Source: Acanthosepion pharaonis (taxonomy: Eukaryota; Mollusca; Cephalopoda; Sepiida; Sepiidae). Taken from it: a DNA stretch of 64,000 bases. The stretch lies in assembly GCA_903632075.3 (NCBI GenBank), contig CAHIKZ030005642.1, forward strand, positions 430,501 through 494,500, in the 5' to 3' direction. The first letter of the stretch is position 1. Every line of letters begins with the position of its first letter. This document shows, one piece after another, positions 12,448-22,926 of this stretch. The position numbers and the translations under genes are program-made. The notes under the pieces were generated by a model, which saw only the letters and a program-made list of their open reading frames with translations, ran no database searches and was not told where the DNA came from.

Positions 12448-12567
12448 AAAAAAATAACAATATATATTTATTTTATATATCAAAAAAACAGTATTCAGGA
12501 AATTGTATGCATTTCATCTAGTTGAAAAATTTCACCATATTTCTCTTCATCAAACTGATGAAGTCCT

Positions 12568-12614
<47 letters not shown>
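12353..12614. repeat. (TC)n-(TA)n arrays flanking a short hammerhead-related segment
   Basis: (TC)n at 12353-12375 runs into (TA)n at 12376-12445; a second (TA)n spans 12573-12614. Between them, at 12546-12570, TCTTCATCAAACTGATGAAG is a small palindrome carrying CTGATGA (12555-12561), but no downstream GAAA arm remains. Confidence 0.85.
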
Positions 12615-12618
<4 letters not shown>

Positions 12619-12694
12619 ATGATTTGGGACCAATATGATATATAAACTCTAACTATAAGATTAATGGTGCGTAATTAAATAATAAAATGGAAAA

Positions 12695-12741
12695 GTTCTA
12701 TGTAAGACATTTCATCCTTGAAAAGGACTTCATCAGACTAA
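12695..12741 (-). ncRNA. Hammerhead-like ribozyme at the 3' end of a PLE
   Basis: Read on the minus strand: CTGATGA (12736-12730), a short stem II (TCC/GGA around TTTTCAA), GAAA (12713-12710), then ATGT-CTT-ACAT, a 4-bp stem III including A15.1-U16.1, then A at the cleavage position. Stem I is poor in this copy. It lies about 250 bp downstream of the decayed PLE frame in the same orientation and is followed by the TA array at 12614-12573. That order, ORF, ribozyme, (TA)n, ties the TA-associated motif to a Penelope-like element. Confidence 0.55.
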
Positions 12742-12989
12742 AATGATATTTTTATTGATAAAATTATATGTGTTGGAGGAGGAGACAAAATATTAACAAA
12801 AATGGCACTTATAATTATGCATCAAGAGGAATATTGAAGATGCTAAACTTTAAACATACATTTTAAATTTCTGCGATTCAGTTTGTCTCAACATACAGCC
12901 CAGCCAACTTCATTCAGCTTCCGTACATTCTTTTTTTTTTTTATCACTGTTGCTTTTAAATATCCCCAATCTTGATCACAGTAGAAAGG

Positions 12990-13945
12990 TGTAATGTTAT
13001 ATGAACTTAGATGCAAATTTATTGTTGAAGACTCAGAAATTAGTACACCTTCTATACATTTTTGCCTCAGTAACCTAAAAAAACTGTATTAAGTCAAAAG
13101 TATGATCAGGCTCACTACAATGAATAGCTAATGCATTGAGTATATTTTATAAAAGATCCCTTTTGTACTTATATATTGTTTTATTTAAATTATTAATTAT
13201 AATAATTTTATTTAATTATTTAAATTTATTTAAATTCCTAGAAGTTTTACCTATATATTTCTTATGACATTTATTACAGCCTATGGTATAAAATCTTGTT
13301 TTAAATTTTAGATTGTTATTTCATTTTGTATTAATTAATTGTCTTATTATTTTAGAAGTAGTTGTAACAAATTTTATGTTAAGCTTAGATAAATTCTTTT
13401 CAATTGTAATTGTGACAGGATTGGTAGATAAAGAAATGTATCTCAATTCGTTGGATTTTCTTGAATGGTTCATTCTTTTATTTTGAAATATTTGACAACC
13501 CTTCTGTATTATATGTTGAGATTTATTAAGTTCACATGTATTATTTCTTTTTCTATTTTTATAAATTTGATGAGGATTTCCTTTTGAAAGAATTAGGATA
13601 CTGGAAGAGTTTAAAAGAATTTCCAATGTATTTCTCCTCATTGAAGGCTACAAATTCCAAGTGCTCTTATATAGAAGTTGATAATTATTCCAGATTATAT
13701 TTTGTTATATTGACAACAGAAATTTATGAATTTAGAAATTTTCATTAGGAGATTTATGATAGACTTTCAGCTGCAATCATTATGTGAACAGTTTAACATG
13801 ACATTGAGGAAAAGTAATATATTGTTTATTTCTACTTAATTCTAATGTATGTTCAATATTGTTTAGTTTATTTACAAGATCAGGTAATATTGTTTTATTG
13901 TGATATATCAATAACTAGCTTAAAAGCTACCCAATAGGGTGCCAA
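12990..13945 (-). pseudogene. Penelope-like element: RT thumb and GIY-YIG endonuclease, broken
   Basis: Minus-strand frames read, in order: a segment near 13690 ending FYIRALRIC (a common PLE motif), then residues resembling EEKYIGNSF, an open stretch 13641-13321 with HIIQKGCQIF and KLNIKFVTTTSKIIRQL, and then FYTIGCNKCHKKYIGKTSRN (13290-13232), which is a clear GIY-YIG nuclease start with a zinc-binding-like CxxC. Later NALAIHCSEPDHTFDLI (about 13138-13088) carries the conserved histidines. Stops and frameshifts interrupt all parts. PLEs encode a reverse transcriptase followed by this endonuclease; the fingers and palm are missing or unreadable here. Confidence 0.72.
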
Positions 13946-14698
13946 TTAAGCTAGCTCCTGCAGAGGGCTCTTAATTGGGCCTTCAGCTTGTTCAGGAGAA
14001 TATGCATAGACTTAGTGACTCTTAAAGTCTTTGAATATTCTCAACGTTGGAAAGTCTCTTGGCTGGTGTTTGATCTGGTTATTCATTTCCACAAGATTTT
14101 CCTTTTTTTCGCTGCTGGCTTAGGTCTTTGAGTGCAATCTGGTCGTCTGTTGGTGGAGATTTCTTTTTGCTAGGTATACTGCTGCAGTATGCGATAGGCA
14201 ACAAAAAACTACAGAAGAACTCAAAATTGATCGCTGTATTTAAGTATTGCATTAATATGTAAGCTTACTTTTTAAAAGTTCAACAATAATTCTTCTGCCA
14301 CCACTTAATTTAAAGACAATTTGATGTAAGTCCTTACTTTTTGCACAAACAATTATTCTTATTACATAGGTGACTTTTGCTGGATTTTGCAATTAATTTT
14401 GATTATTCCTAAATTTATTTCCAAGTTATAAAAATTGTTATCATACAAAAAAATTTGTCACAAAAAAATCATGTAAAATCAATCACCAAAAACAATCACC
14501 ATAATGAAAACTTAGGAATCCAAAATTTCAGGATTGCAGGTCTGGATCCAGCCTGGAATGTTTTTAATATAATCACAAAGTGAGCCTGATTCCAAATTGT
14601 ATGATATGTTGGGTAACAGTCTCTAGGAGTAAAGTTGAAAAAGTGTGACACACTGACATTCACATTTATTTAAATAGAAGTAACATCAATATTTGTTT
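13946..14698. other. Spacer without recognised gene
   Basis: A partial inverted motif GCTACCCAATAGGGTGCCAATTAAG...CTCTTAATTGGGC spans about 13927-13980. A segment at 14205-14270 (AACTCAAAATTGATCGCTG ... TATTGCATTAATAT) recurs at 56537-56590, so it belongs to a dispersed repeat I cannot classify. Confidence 0.4.
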
Positions 14699-14890
14699 TT
14701 ATCATTTCACCCCAAGCAAGGTGTTAATGCCACTAAGAAGTAAAAGTTTACTGGGAGTGAAAGAGAATGAGAAGACATTAGTGAGGAGAAAGGACAATAA
14801 AAGAACAGGACTCAGAAAGACAGAAGACGGCAATTGATATTGCATTTACATTTTTGAAGATTGTAGATGGCAAGGAAGCAAGAAATCAGA
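14699..14890 (-). pseudogene. LINE-A 3' end fragment
   Basis: On the minus strand this encodes remnants resembling AIYNLQKCKCNIN, followed by the LINE-A tail that ends TTGGGGTGAAATGATAAAAA. The same tail occurs at 32.4, 36.1 and 37.3 kb (minus) and at 46.1 and 55.9 kb (plus). The end of the fragment abuts a family-P repeat. Confidence 0.65.
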
Positions 14891-14898
14891 AAAACATC

Positions 14899-15236
14899 TT
14901 ATATTTCTGAGACAAGGTATTATGTAAACTATTTACATTATTTGGACTATTTTCCTCATGTTTGTCAGCATATTTATTACAATGTTTCAGCCGTTGTACA
15001 CTCCTGCCTTCTTCAGGTGATTGGAATGTCGAACTGAACCCTTTATTACGCTCACTGGGGTAGACTGTTCTAGTTCCACGTGCCATGTATAATGGATGTC
15101 TGTTATTAGTTATCTCCTGTTAATTCCCATCTGCATGTTCTCCACTGCCTTAACGGGGTATTCAACTCACACTCTTTGGGTTCTCTCACTGGATCTAACT
15201 AACACCTTTATCCACTGTGCCATGTGTCCTTGAGAA
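14899..15236 (-). mobile_element. PLE terminal repeat (family P), near full length
   Basis: Read on the minus strand from 15236: GGCACAGTGGATAAAGG (A-box-like) and GAGTTGAATACC (B-box-like), then AGATAACTAATAACAGACA, GGTTCAGTTCGACATTCC, then CTGAAGA (15016-15010)...GAAA (14987-14984), then the tail AATAGTCCAAATAATGTAAAT. It is the same unit that lies immediately downstream of PLE frames at 28.3 and 58 kb. Whether it is a solo pLTR or a SINE mobilised by the PLE cannot be settled here. Confidence 0.7.
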
Positions 15237-15289
15237 AAGTGTTCTACAGGTTAGAAGTGCAAGTAAAGTAACTATTGGTCATTTGATTA

Positions 15290-15560
15290 GCAGCATATCA
15301 ACTCTTTATGGACCATTTAATGCCGAAATTGAATTTTCTTGGAAGCATTAATAATTTTCTTTTCAAAAATTTATTGCTGGCAATTTTTTTTTTTTCAAAA
15401 ATTAATTGGTAGTAATTTTTTTACTATGAAAATGTATTGTTGGTATTTTTACTATAAGAATGTATTTTTATACTCTCATTTTGTTTAAGCTTAGTTTAGT
15501 GGTTAATTATTTGTCCATAGCTGGGACCCTAACAGGTGCTACTACCCGTTAGGTAAAATA
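15290..15560 (+). repeat. Dispersed repeat family U, partial
   Basis: Shares with copies at 18.8, 31.8 and 59.8 kb the start AGCATATCAAC...GGACCATTTAATGCCGA, internal short repeats containing TTATTGCTGGCAATTTTTT, and the block CATAGCTGGGACCCTAACAG. The family is unclassified. Confidence 0.65.
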
Positions 15561-15886
15561 TTCTGGAAAGGAACAGATTCTAGAAATTCTAAGAAACGAC
15601 ATACTAAAAATTCTGCTAAGAGGTGATCAAATCAGTCATTCAAATTTTAGTTTATAAAAATCATTGTCAAAAGTGAAATAACATTGGTTTGTAATGCATG
15701 AGAAAATTTTATGATTTTCCCTATTAGTAGGGAGAAGGTAATTTTTGACAATTTTGAAAACAATCTGGAAAACCTCTATTTTGACATATGTCTTTCCATG
15801 ATTGGAAAAAGAATTTTACTTAAACAAAATTTACATTAGCGAGACAAGAAAGAGATTCACAGGAACATATGAATACTTAATTTACA

Positions 15887-16465
15887 TTTCTTTCTTTTTA
15901 TGTGCCATGTCCTTTCAGGACATGGGCGATCATGGCTCTCCACCTCCTTCTATCCTTTGCAGATCTTAACAAGTTCCTTACCTTTGTTATCTCCCTTAGA
16001 TCATGTTGTTATCCACTTGCTCAAGCCGCTAGGTATGTCATGCGTTGTTTTCCTTTGTCTCTCTTTCCCTCTATTCAACCCATGAGTATCAGATTCTCCA
16101 GGCTCTCCTTCCTCATTATGTATCCCAGAAACATCAGCTTCTTCTTCCTGATGTTAAGTTTAAGCCTCCTCCTTGTTTGCATCCTCTCTAAGACTTGCTC
16201 ACACACTCAGTCCATGATATCCTTAGCAACCTTCTGTAGAACCACATCTCAATTACGTCGAGTCTTTGAGGAAAATCATCCAAAATTGCAGTCATAAAGA
16301 AGGACAGATGTCACGTAACAGCTCAATATTCTTTGCTTTGTTACCAAAGAAATTCTCCTGTCTCACAATACTCTGCCAAGCTTTTGGAATGCATCCTTAG
16401 CCATTCCAATATGTTTAAACAGTTCTGAAAGTCTAGTCTTCCAATTTGGGGGCATGTTCTTCACA
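15887..16465 (-). pseudogene. LINE-B 3' end: C-terminal reverse-transcriptase region
   Basis: Minus-strand remnants read FFGNKAKNIELLRDICPSL, then HQEEEADVSGIHNEE, then GLSKWITT and a terminal VESHDRPCPE. Compare the better copy at 54.1-54.7 kb, with LLYGSECW and RRMLRIPW. Stops and frameshifts throughout. The 3' end is marked on the plus strand by TTTTTATGTGCCATGTCC. This family is a common animal non-LTR retrotransposon; the clade was not determined. Confidence 0.72.
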
Positions 16466-17379
16466 AGAACAAATGTCTATGGATTGAGTTGGATTTTTTC
16501 TAATTGATGGTCCCTCTTCTTGCTGTAACCTCCAGATCCAGTTTACCCTTTCTACTGCTCCCTCTATTTAAAACTTATTCACTGCTCTCTGGATGGTTCT
16601 TGAATGGATTTGACAATGGAAGCCACAGTATGAAAGTTGGTATAGTTATTGTTGGGCTGAATGATCTTTTTCCTCTCATCATTGCTTAGTTGGTAAGACA
16701 GTGGGATTGACACAAAACGATTTTAATCTGTTCTCTTTCTAGCTGAATAACTCAAAAGGTTTTTTCAGTGATTCTTACGAGAAATGATGTCAAGATGGCT
16801 AAACGTCTTACCTGAAAACTTGTAAAAAAGAAACTCACTTAGGTTAGCGATTTTTTAGATATTAAACATTTTGTGGAATGGACAATTATGCTGTTACACA
16901 CAGTATATATATATTACTTTATTTAATTTTTTTTACACCTCCCCCACTACTTTTGGTTTCGATTGAAAGTGCTTAAGTTGTTGAGCTCCATGTCGTTGAT
17001 TTGCTGAACAAACCACCTGAGGAGACTTTAGTGGTCGAAACCACAGTAGTGTTCTGGTCAGCATTCATTTCTATAAACATTAAACAGCTCTGCAAGTCTG
17101 GTCTTCCAACTTGATATTGAGCACTTTGGGACCACCCTCTGGATTTTGAAGAATCACCTAAAAATTGAAGGTTGAAGTAATTCCTTAGCTCACAGCCTGG
17201 AGTTGATGAGTGTCACAGGTCAATTGACTGAGGTCACTGGTTGTGATGTTCGCAGCTTGCCTACTTGTCATGACTGCCACAGTGTTGTGAGTGGCATTTT
17301 TGAAACAGATGGGTTTGATTATGACTCACCACTTTTTGTCATGCCATTGCTTTAGTGGCAACTTTCATGAATTTTATAC
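16466..17379. other. Mixed repeat-derived spacer
   Basis: No gene seen. Segments AAACAGTTCTGAAAGTCTAG (16418) and AAACAGCTCTGCAAGTCTGG (17084) are copies of one short dispersed motif, and TGATATTGAGCACTTTGGGA (17112) shows the hallmark of the TA-associated repeats. Confidence 0.4.
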
Positions 17380-17384
<5 letters not shown>

Positions 17385-17417
<33 letters not shown>

Positions 17418-17733
17418 GTGGTAAATATATATATATATATATATATATACTTATATAAATTCCCAAGAGGATAGAATCCAGGTAGAACACAATGTCCAGG
17501 ATAGAGTAAGAATATAATATAAAAAGCTCAAACACTAATATTCCATGGTTATAATCTATTACATTGTAATTGTAACCATGATCCTACACATACACTCTCA
17601 CTAAAATTTTGTTTTTTATACCTGGAGTTATATTTTTTGATTTCTTTTTGAATTTGTAGGTCTGATGATTTGGATTGTGATTACGATTCCAATGTAATAA
17701 ATTATAACCATGGAATATTAGTGTTTGAGCTTT

Positions 17734-17790
<57 letters not shown>
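17385..17790. repeat. Inverted pair of TA-associated hammerhead-like units
   Basis: TA arrays lie at 17388-17411, 17426-17449 and 17738-17788. Between them, AAGCTCAAACACTAATATTCC (17505) is inverted relative to GGAATATTAGTGTTTGAGCT (17713), with arms of about 60 bp. In plus orientation CTGATGA (17662-17668) is followed by a U, a stem II TTGGA/TCCAA, another U, GTAA in place of GAAA, an AT-rich stem III and ACC that can pair with the upstream GGT. The A-to-T change in the core should impair cleavage. Confidence 0.6.
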
Positions 17791-18022
17791 TGTGTGTGTT
17801 GTGTGGTTCCTGTCAAGGTTAACTATTAGTGTGAGGTAACAGCTTATTCACTATTAATGCCAAGTGGGAAGCAGTTATCTTCACTCTCTGACTCTTATTT
17901 TTATCAACCATTGTGACATGCCAGTAAATATTTATTGTTTTCTGTCAAGAAGTGGGATTGGAAACAAGAATAATTGTTACGTAATTATCAGTCCTTTTAC
18001 ATGGCATGGAATTCTGGACAAT

Positions 18023-18692
18023 TTACTTACAGATGAAGAGGAAAGTTGAGGAAATGGAACTGTAGAACCTACAGAAGAATACTAGGAATACCATGGACAA
18101 AGCTTGTGTACAAAGAGAAAGTTTTAAGGAAAAATGGAAACAAAAAGGACATTTTTTTTTATATAAAATGACAAAGAGAGACTTGAAATTTCTGTAATGC
18201 ATAATGAGGAAATAGGTCTTGGAGAATTTGACACTCACAGGACATTCTGAAGGCAAGAGAGCCTGAAAGAAACAAAGAATAATACGTTAACTATATTGAT
18301 GCTTGTGTTCCTACCTAGAACTGAACTCATCATCCTTGGCTAACAAGTTTCAGAAGCTATTAGACTCTTGATCCTTAGGATTCTAATGGATGTGTTCTAA
18401 GCAGTAGCAGTAACTTCCTGCCAAAGTGGATTTAACCATTAGGCTTTAAAATTTATTGAAATTTCTCCTCTGAGGGAAATTTTCTAGCATTTGGTGAAGT
18501 GCTGTCACTCAGTTTATTGATCAAGATCCTGTTTTAACAATGTACTTTATATGCTTGTGCAAATAGATGGCAGGAATTTAACTGGGTGGGGCAGTAAGTA
18601 GACAAACATTAGTTAGAGGAAAAAGAACAGGAAATTGTGGGGAGCCATGATCACCCATGTCCTGAAGTTATAAGGCGCATAAAAAAAAAATA
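18023..18692 (+). pseudogene. LINE-B 3' end interrupted by about 230 bp
   Basis: The stretch 18023-18280 matches the LINE-B region encoding RRILGIPW and LKFL-HIMR-E; 18545-18692 matches the final part (KWMAG..., then SHDHPCPEVIRRI-type sequence) and ends with an A-run at 18677-18690. The intervening 18290-18540 is absent from other copies, so it is an insertion; it carries a weak B-box-like GAGTTCAGTTCTAGG on its minus strand. Confidence 0.7.
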
Positions 18693-18757
18693 ATTCAAAT
18701 TTGATTTACTATTTCCATTGTCTGTATCTCTAACCATTATGTCATCTCTTACATAGG

Positions 18758-19240
18758 TTTGGTTTGATTTGGTTTGTTTTACGGCATATCAACCTCAATG
18801 GGTTATTTAATTCTGACAAGATTTTTATTGCCGGTAAATATCTTCTCAAAATTATTTCTGGTAATATTTTCCCCAAAAATGTATTGCTGGTAATATTTTT
18901 TTTTTCATTTTTCCAAAAAATGTATTGCTGGTAATATTTTTTTCTAAAAAAGTATTGCATGTAATAATTGAAAATTTATTGCTGATAATAATTTTTTACA
19001 AAAATGTATTGCTGGTATTAAAACGTATTTTACATGCTTTGACCCCTGTTTGGGGGTTAACTATTTGACCATAGCTGGGACCCTAACAGTTGCTACCACC
19101 CCAGGTCAGGGTGGACCTGGGAAAACCAATAATTAATTTCACACTCCTCAAAACCTCCAGATCAGATGCCTTGCAGTTGAACGTAGTTTATCGTCTCACC
19201 CAGGACACGGATGTAGTTTATTGTCATACCCTGCACGATC
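18758..19240 (+). repeat. Dispersed repeat family U, near full length
   Basis: Begins GGTTTGTTTTACGGCATATC, has AACCTCAATGGGTTATTTAA, then four or five short internal repeats built on TGTATTGCTGGTAATATTTT (about 30 bp apart, 18835-19020), then CTGGGACCCTAACAGTTGCT and GGGTCAGGGTGGACCTGGG, ending near ATGTAGTTTATTGTC. The number of internal repeats differs between copies. No coding frame. Probably a short non-autonomous element. Confidence 0.75.
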
Positions 19241-19449
19241 TCTTACATACATACATACATACATACATAGTTATAAGTCTGTGTGCTGGTAGGTGGGTGA
19301 GTTTATGCATGATGATAATTGGTCCCCACTCCTACAATTTGTTTTGGGTATATTAAGAAAAAGTTTTAGTCTCTTTACAGGTGAGCATTTGATATTGAAA
19401 TATGTCACAAGCCCCTTCTATATTCTATGTTCTACCAGTTCTGTTACAT

Positions 19450-19690
19450 TTACTTGGGAAAGGTACGGATCCAGATCTTCCCCCCAGATATGGATTAAAT
19501 AGCAGTACTTGTATCTGGAAAACCATTGTTATTCTCAAAAATTGCTAATGTAATATTCATTTTAAAAAAATAATTGTTCTTAGAAACCAGAATATGTTTC
19601 AGTTTTAAATAACCCACAAAGGGTTGATAAGACATAAAAAAGAAATCAATCAATCTGTCAGTCCACCAATTCTGACCTTCGCAGCTAAGG
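19450..19690 (+). mobile_element. tRNA-SINE-derived tail fragment
   Basis: Contains GATATGGATTAAATAGCAG, TGTTCTTAGAAACCAGAATA, ACCCACAAAGGGTTGATAAG and ends in an (AATC)n run. The same tail follows a tRNA-like head at 44443-44735, so this is a 5'-truncated copy of that SINE type. Confidence 0.55.
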
Positions 19691-20654
19691 TCTGCCATAC
19701 CATGTACACTGGGAGGAATTATTCCTAGTCATTTTGTATTTCATTTTTAAGAAGGAAGTTCTATTCAGACAGATGTTTTTCAAGAATCACTACATTATAA
19801 CTCCCAAGAGGGTGCTTCTCTGATCACTACAATATTAACTTCTTTAATCTAAAGCTAAACATTATCTTTCTTACATATCCTCATAATCTGCACTTCTTAA
19901 CTCCTCCTCTGAAGTTCAATTGACAACCTCATTCAGTAACCCTCTACTTTGAGAGGTTCTTAAGCCTTTCATTGAGTGATCAATTATTAAAAAAGTGAGA
20001 AATGGATGGGTACAGTAATTGGTAAAAAATATAAGGAATATACATCAAAGTGTATCCCAGAGCCTGGTAGCTGATTTCTCCTCTGACTGAGCTCTAACAG
20101 CTCAATGAGGGAAAAACTGGCTGGTCACATTGAATGCCACAAAAACCAATGATATTCCATCATCACTGATTGGACTCTGATTATTCGTCTGTTGTGATGA
20201 AAGGGTGTTCTCTCATTTAGTAATCCTCTACCTTGTGTGGCTCTTGAGCCTTTCATTGTGTGATCAACTATTAAAAATAAAATGTAGCTATAGAAAGAAA
20301 TGATTTAAAGAAAACATGCAACTAGAACAAGTGGAAAATGTTTTTCTTTCATTTGCCATACAAGATGAAATAAAAGCAGCTAAAGTGCAGCTGAGAATGT
20401 TTCAAAAAACCAAAACGAAATGAAAATAGTCGTAAATCAAGAAATCAGACATAACATCTGATGCGATATCACAAGAAGAAGGCAAAAAAGAAAAAGAAAA
20501 TGGATTTAGGCTCAGTACAATTACTGGCATTCCAAAGTGTCTGGTTAAACTAACTATTGAGATACTGCATTGTAACATGTCAGACATGAAGGTGACCTCT
20601 TTTAGGTATATTTTTAGAGGTCATAAAATGTTATCTGGCCCATATATATATAAT
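19691..20654. other. Unclassified AT-rich spacer
   Basis: A local duplication is visible: CAACCTCATTCAGTAACCCTC...GAGGTTCTTAAGCCTTTCATT (19925-19985) resembles TCTCATTTAGTAATCCTCTAC...GGCTCTTGAGCCTTTCATT (20211-20266). I could not assign either. No coding region is supported. Confidence 0.4.
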
Positions 20655-21385
20655 ATATAAGAAAGAGACAGTTGAAATTTCTGTAACACATAATGTGGAA
20701 AGAGGACTTGGAGAATTCAACACTCACAGGACATTCTAGGACAGAAGGAAACGAAGAATAATGTACCTAATGAACTTGTGTAAATGGATGGCAGAACATG
20801 GACTGGAAGGGAGAGTAAAAGGACAAATGTTTCCTCCAGTGACAAAGAATAGGAAGTTGTGGCGAGCCATGATCAAGCTACCTAACAAGCTTGTGCAAAT
20901 GGATGGCAGAACATGGACTGGAAGGGAAAGTAAGAAGACAAACAGCTAGAGATAAAAAGGATAGGAAGTTATGGAGAGCCATGATCAGCCAGAACATGGA
21001 TGTAAAAACAAGACTTATGCAAATGGATATGTAACAAGCTTATGCAAATGGATGGCAGAACATGGACTGACAGGGAGAGTAAAAGGACAAAAGTTGCCTC
21101 CAGTGACAAAGAATAGGAAGTTGTGGAGAGCCATGATCAGCCTATGTAACAAGCTTATGCAAATGGATGGCAGAACATGGACTGACAGGGAGAGTAAAAG
21201 GACAAAAGTTGCCTCCAGTGACAAAGAATAGGAAGTTGTGGAGAGCCATGATCAAGCTACCTAACAAGCTTGTGTAAATGGATGGCAGAACATGGACTGG
21301 AAGGGAGAGTAAGAGGACAAATGTTGCTTAGAGCTATAAAATATAGGAAGTTGTGGAGAGCTATAATCATCCACGTTCTGAAGGA
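20655..21385 (+). repeat. LINE-B 3' end with a tandemly amplified 115-bp segment
   Basis: The stretch 20660-20760 is ordinary LINE-B sequence. From 20761 a unit of about 115 bp, containing AACTTGTGTAAATGGATGGC, AGAACATGGACTGG, AGTGACAAAGAATAGGAAGT and GAGCCATGATC, occurs about six times (starts near 20761, 20875, 20990 degenerate, 21031, 21140 and 21253). Each ends where the LINE normally nears its 3' end, after which one last copy reaches the usual terminus. Two copies at 21031 and 21140 are almost identical, so the expansion was recent or has been homogenised. Confidence 0.85.
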
Positions 21386-21415
21386 ACACAGCAAATGAAA
21401 AGAATTTGTTTTATC

Positions 21416-22059
21416 ATTTCCATTTTCTCAATCAATAACCATTATGGCATCCTTTGAACCTATACAGATATATGTCTGTGTGTTGGTAGGTGGCTGGGTG
21501 TATACATGAGATAATTGTCCCTCACTCTTGCTATGATGGTGCAGAAGTATGAGAACTCATCAGCATATACATAATCAATAAAATAACAAATATTATTAAC
21601 AAAAAAGATATAGGTCTATACAGCGACGATGGTCTATTAATTCTAAGAAACTGTAATGATAGAACTACAGAAAAAATAAGACAAATAATAACAAAAATCT
21701 TCAAAATCCTAGGATTTAAAATACATATAAAATCCAATCAAAAATAGTAAATTTTTTAGATATAACATTCAACCAAAACAACGGAACCTACAAACCATAC
21801 AGAAAAACAAACAACCCAATACATTAACAACAATTCTAACCACCAACTAATGTATTCAAACAAATACCCATATCTATAAATAAAAGAATTTCACCAAATT
21901 CTAGTAGCCTAAAAATATTTGATGGTAATAAAAAAACATAGATCATCCCTAAAAAACAGTGGACATTCAAACTAGTATACAAAACCGAAAACAAATAAAA
22001 ACAACAGAAAAATAGATATAATTTAAGTCAAACACAACAGTATAATAAAAACAAAAATA
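21416..22059. other. Spacer without recognised gene
   Basis: A-rich plus strand with many AAAACAAAC words; no conserved protein in six frames. Confidence 0.4.
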
Positions 22060-22071
22060 GGAAAAATATTC

Positions 22072-22378
22072 AGTATCTGTCTATATTTCTGAGATGAGAT
22101 ATTATGTACACTATTTACATTATTCAGACTATTGAACTCACAACTCTTTGGGTCCTATCACTGGTTAAGGCAGTGGAGAACAGATTAACAGGAGATAACT
22201 GATAACTGACATCCATTAGACATGGCACATGGAACTAGAACAGTCTACCCCAGCAAGCAAAATAAAGGGTTCAGTTTGACATTCCAACCACCTGAAGAAG
22301 GCCAGAGTGTGCAACGGCCAAAACGTTGTGATAAATATGGCAACAAAGATAAGGACAATAGTCTGAATAATGTAAATA
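22072..22378. mobile_element. Rearranged PLE terminal repeat with 12-bp target duplication
   Basis: The left part (22072-22165) is family P in minus orientation: tail GTCTATATTTCTGAGATGAG, then a jump to the B-box region GAACTCACAACTC. The right part (22166-22378) is family P in plus orientation, from TTAAGGCAGTGGAGAAC through CTGAAGA (22292-22298) to the tail GTCTGAATAATGTAAAT. The flanks are GGAAAAATATTC (22060-22071) and GGGAAAATATTC (22379-22390): 12 bp with one mismatch. One insertion event that joined inverted pieces explains this best. Confidence 0.75.
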
Positions 22379-22654
22379 GGGAAAATATTCTTGAAAATAA
22401 TTCACAAACACTTCCCTAAAAACAGCAAATTATCAACAAAAATATAATGAAAATTACTTGCAGCTGCATGGAGAAAATAAGAGCTAAGTATGAAAAATAA
22501 TAATTACAACAATAACAATAGCATAACAGTAAAATAACACCATAAAATGTAGCTGCAGAAACTTAACATCAAGAATCTAATTAGAGGATTAGAAAAGATT
22601 ATTTTTAAAAATAAAACATAATATGTCTATATTATTCAATGAAACATACAAGAA

Positions 22655-22658
<4 letters not shown>

Positions 22659-22708
<50 letters not shown>

Positions 22709-22887
22709 AATAAAAAGAAAGAACAGTAAGATATATAATCCGTGTTCTTATAGATAATTTTATTTTTACAAAATAGTGCTCAATGTAAATTTACAGAGCA
22801 TAATATTATAAATTAATTGATAGCTTCTATTTTTGAAACATGGTTAGAACTGTGTAGCAGAAAAAAACATATTTTAAATCAATTAAT

Positions 22888-22924
<37 letters not shown>
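22659..22924. repeat. TA arrays around a TA-associated repeat unit
   Basis: (TA)n at 22659-22701 and 22896-22924. Between them lie AGTGCTCAATGTAAATTTAC (22782) and an inverted pair ATTAATTGATA (22812) and ATCAATTAATT (22878). No hammerhead core is readable in this copy. Confidence 0.8.
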
Positions 22925-22926
<2 letters not shown>

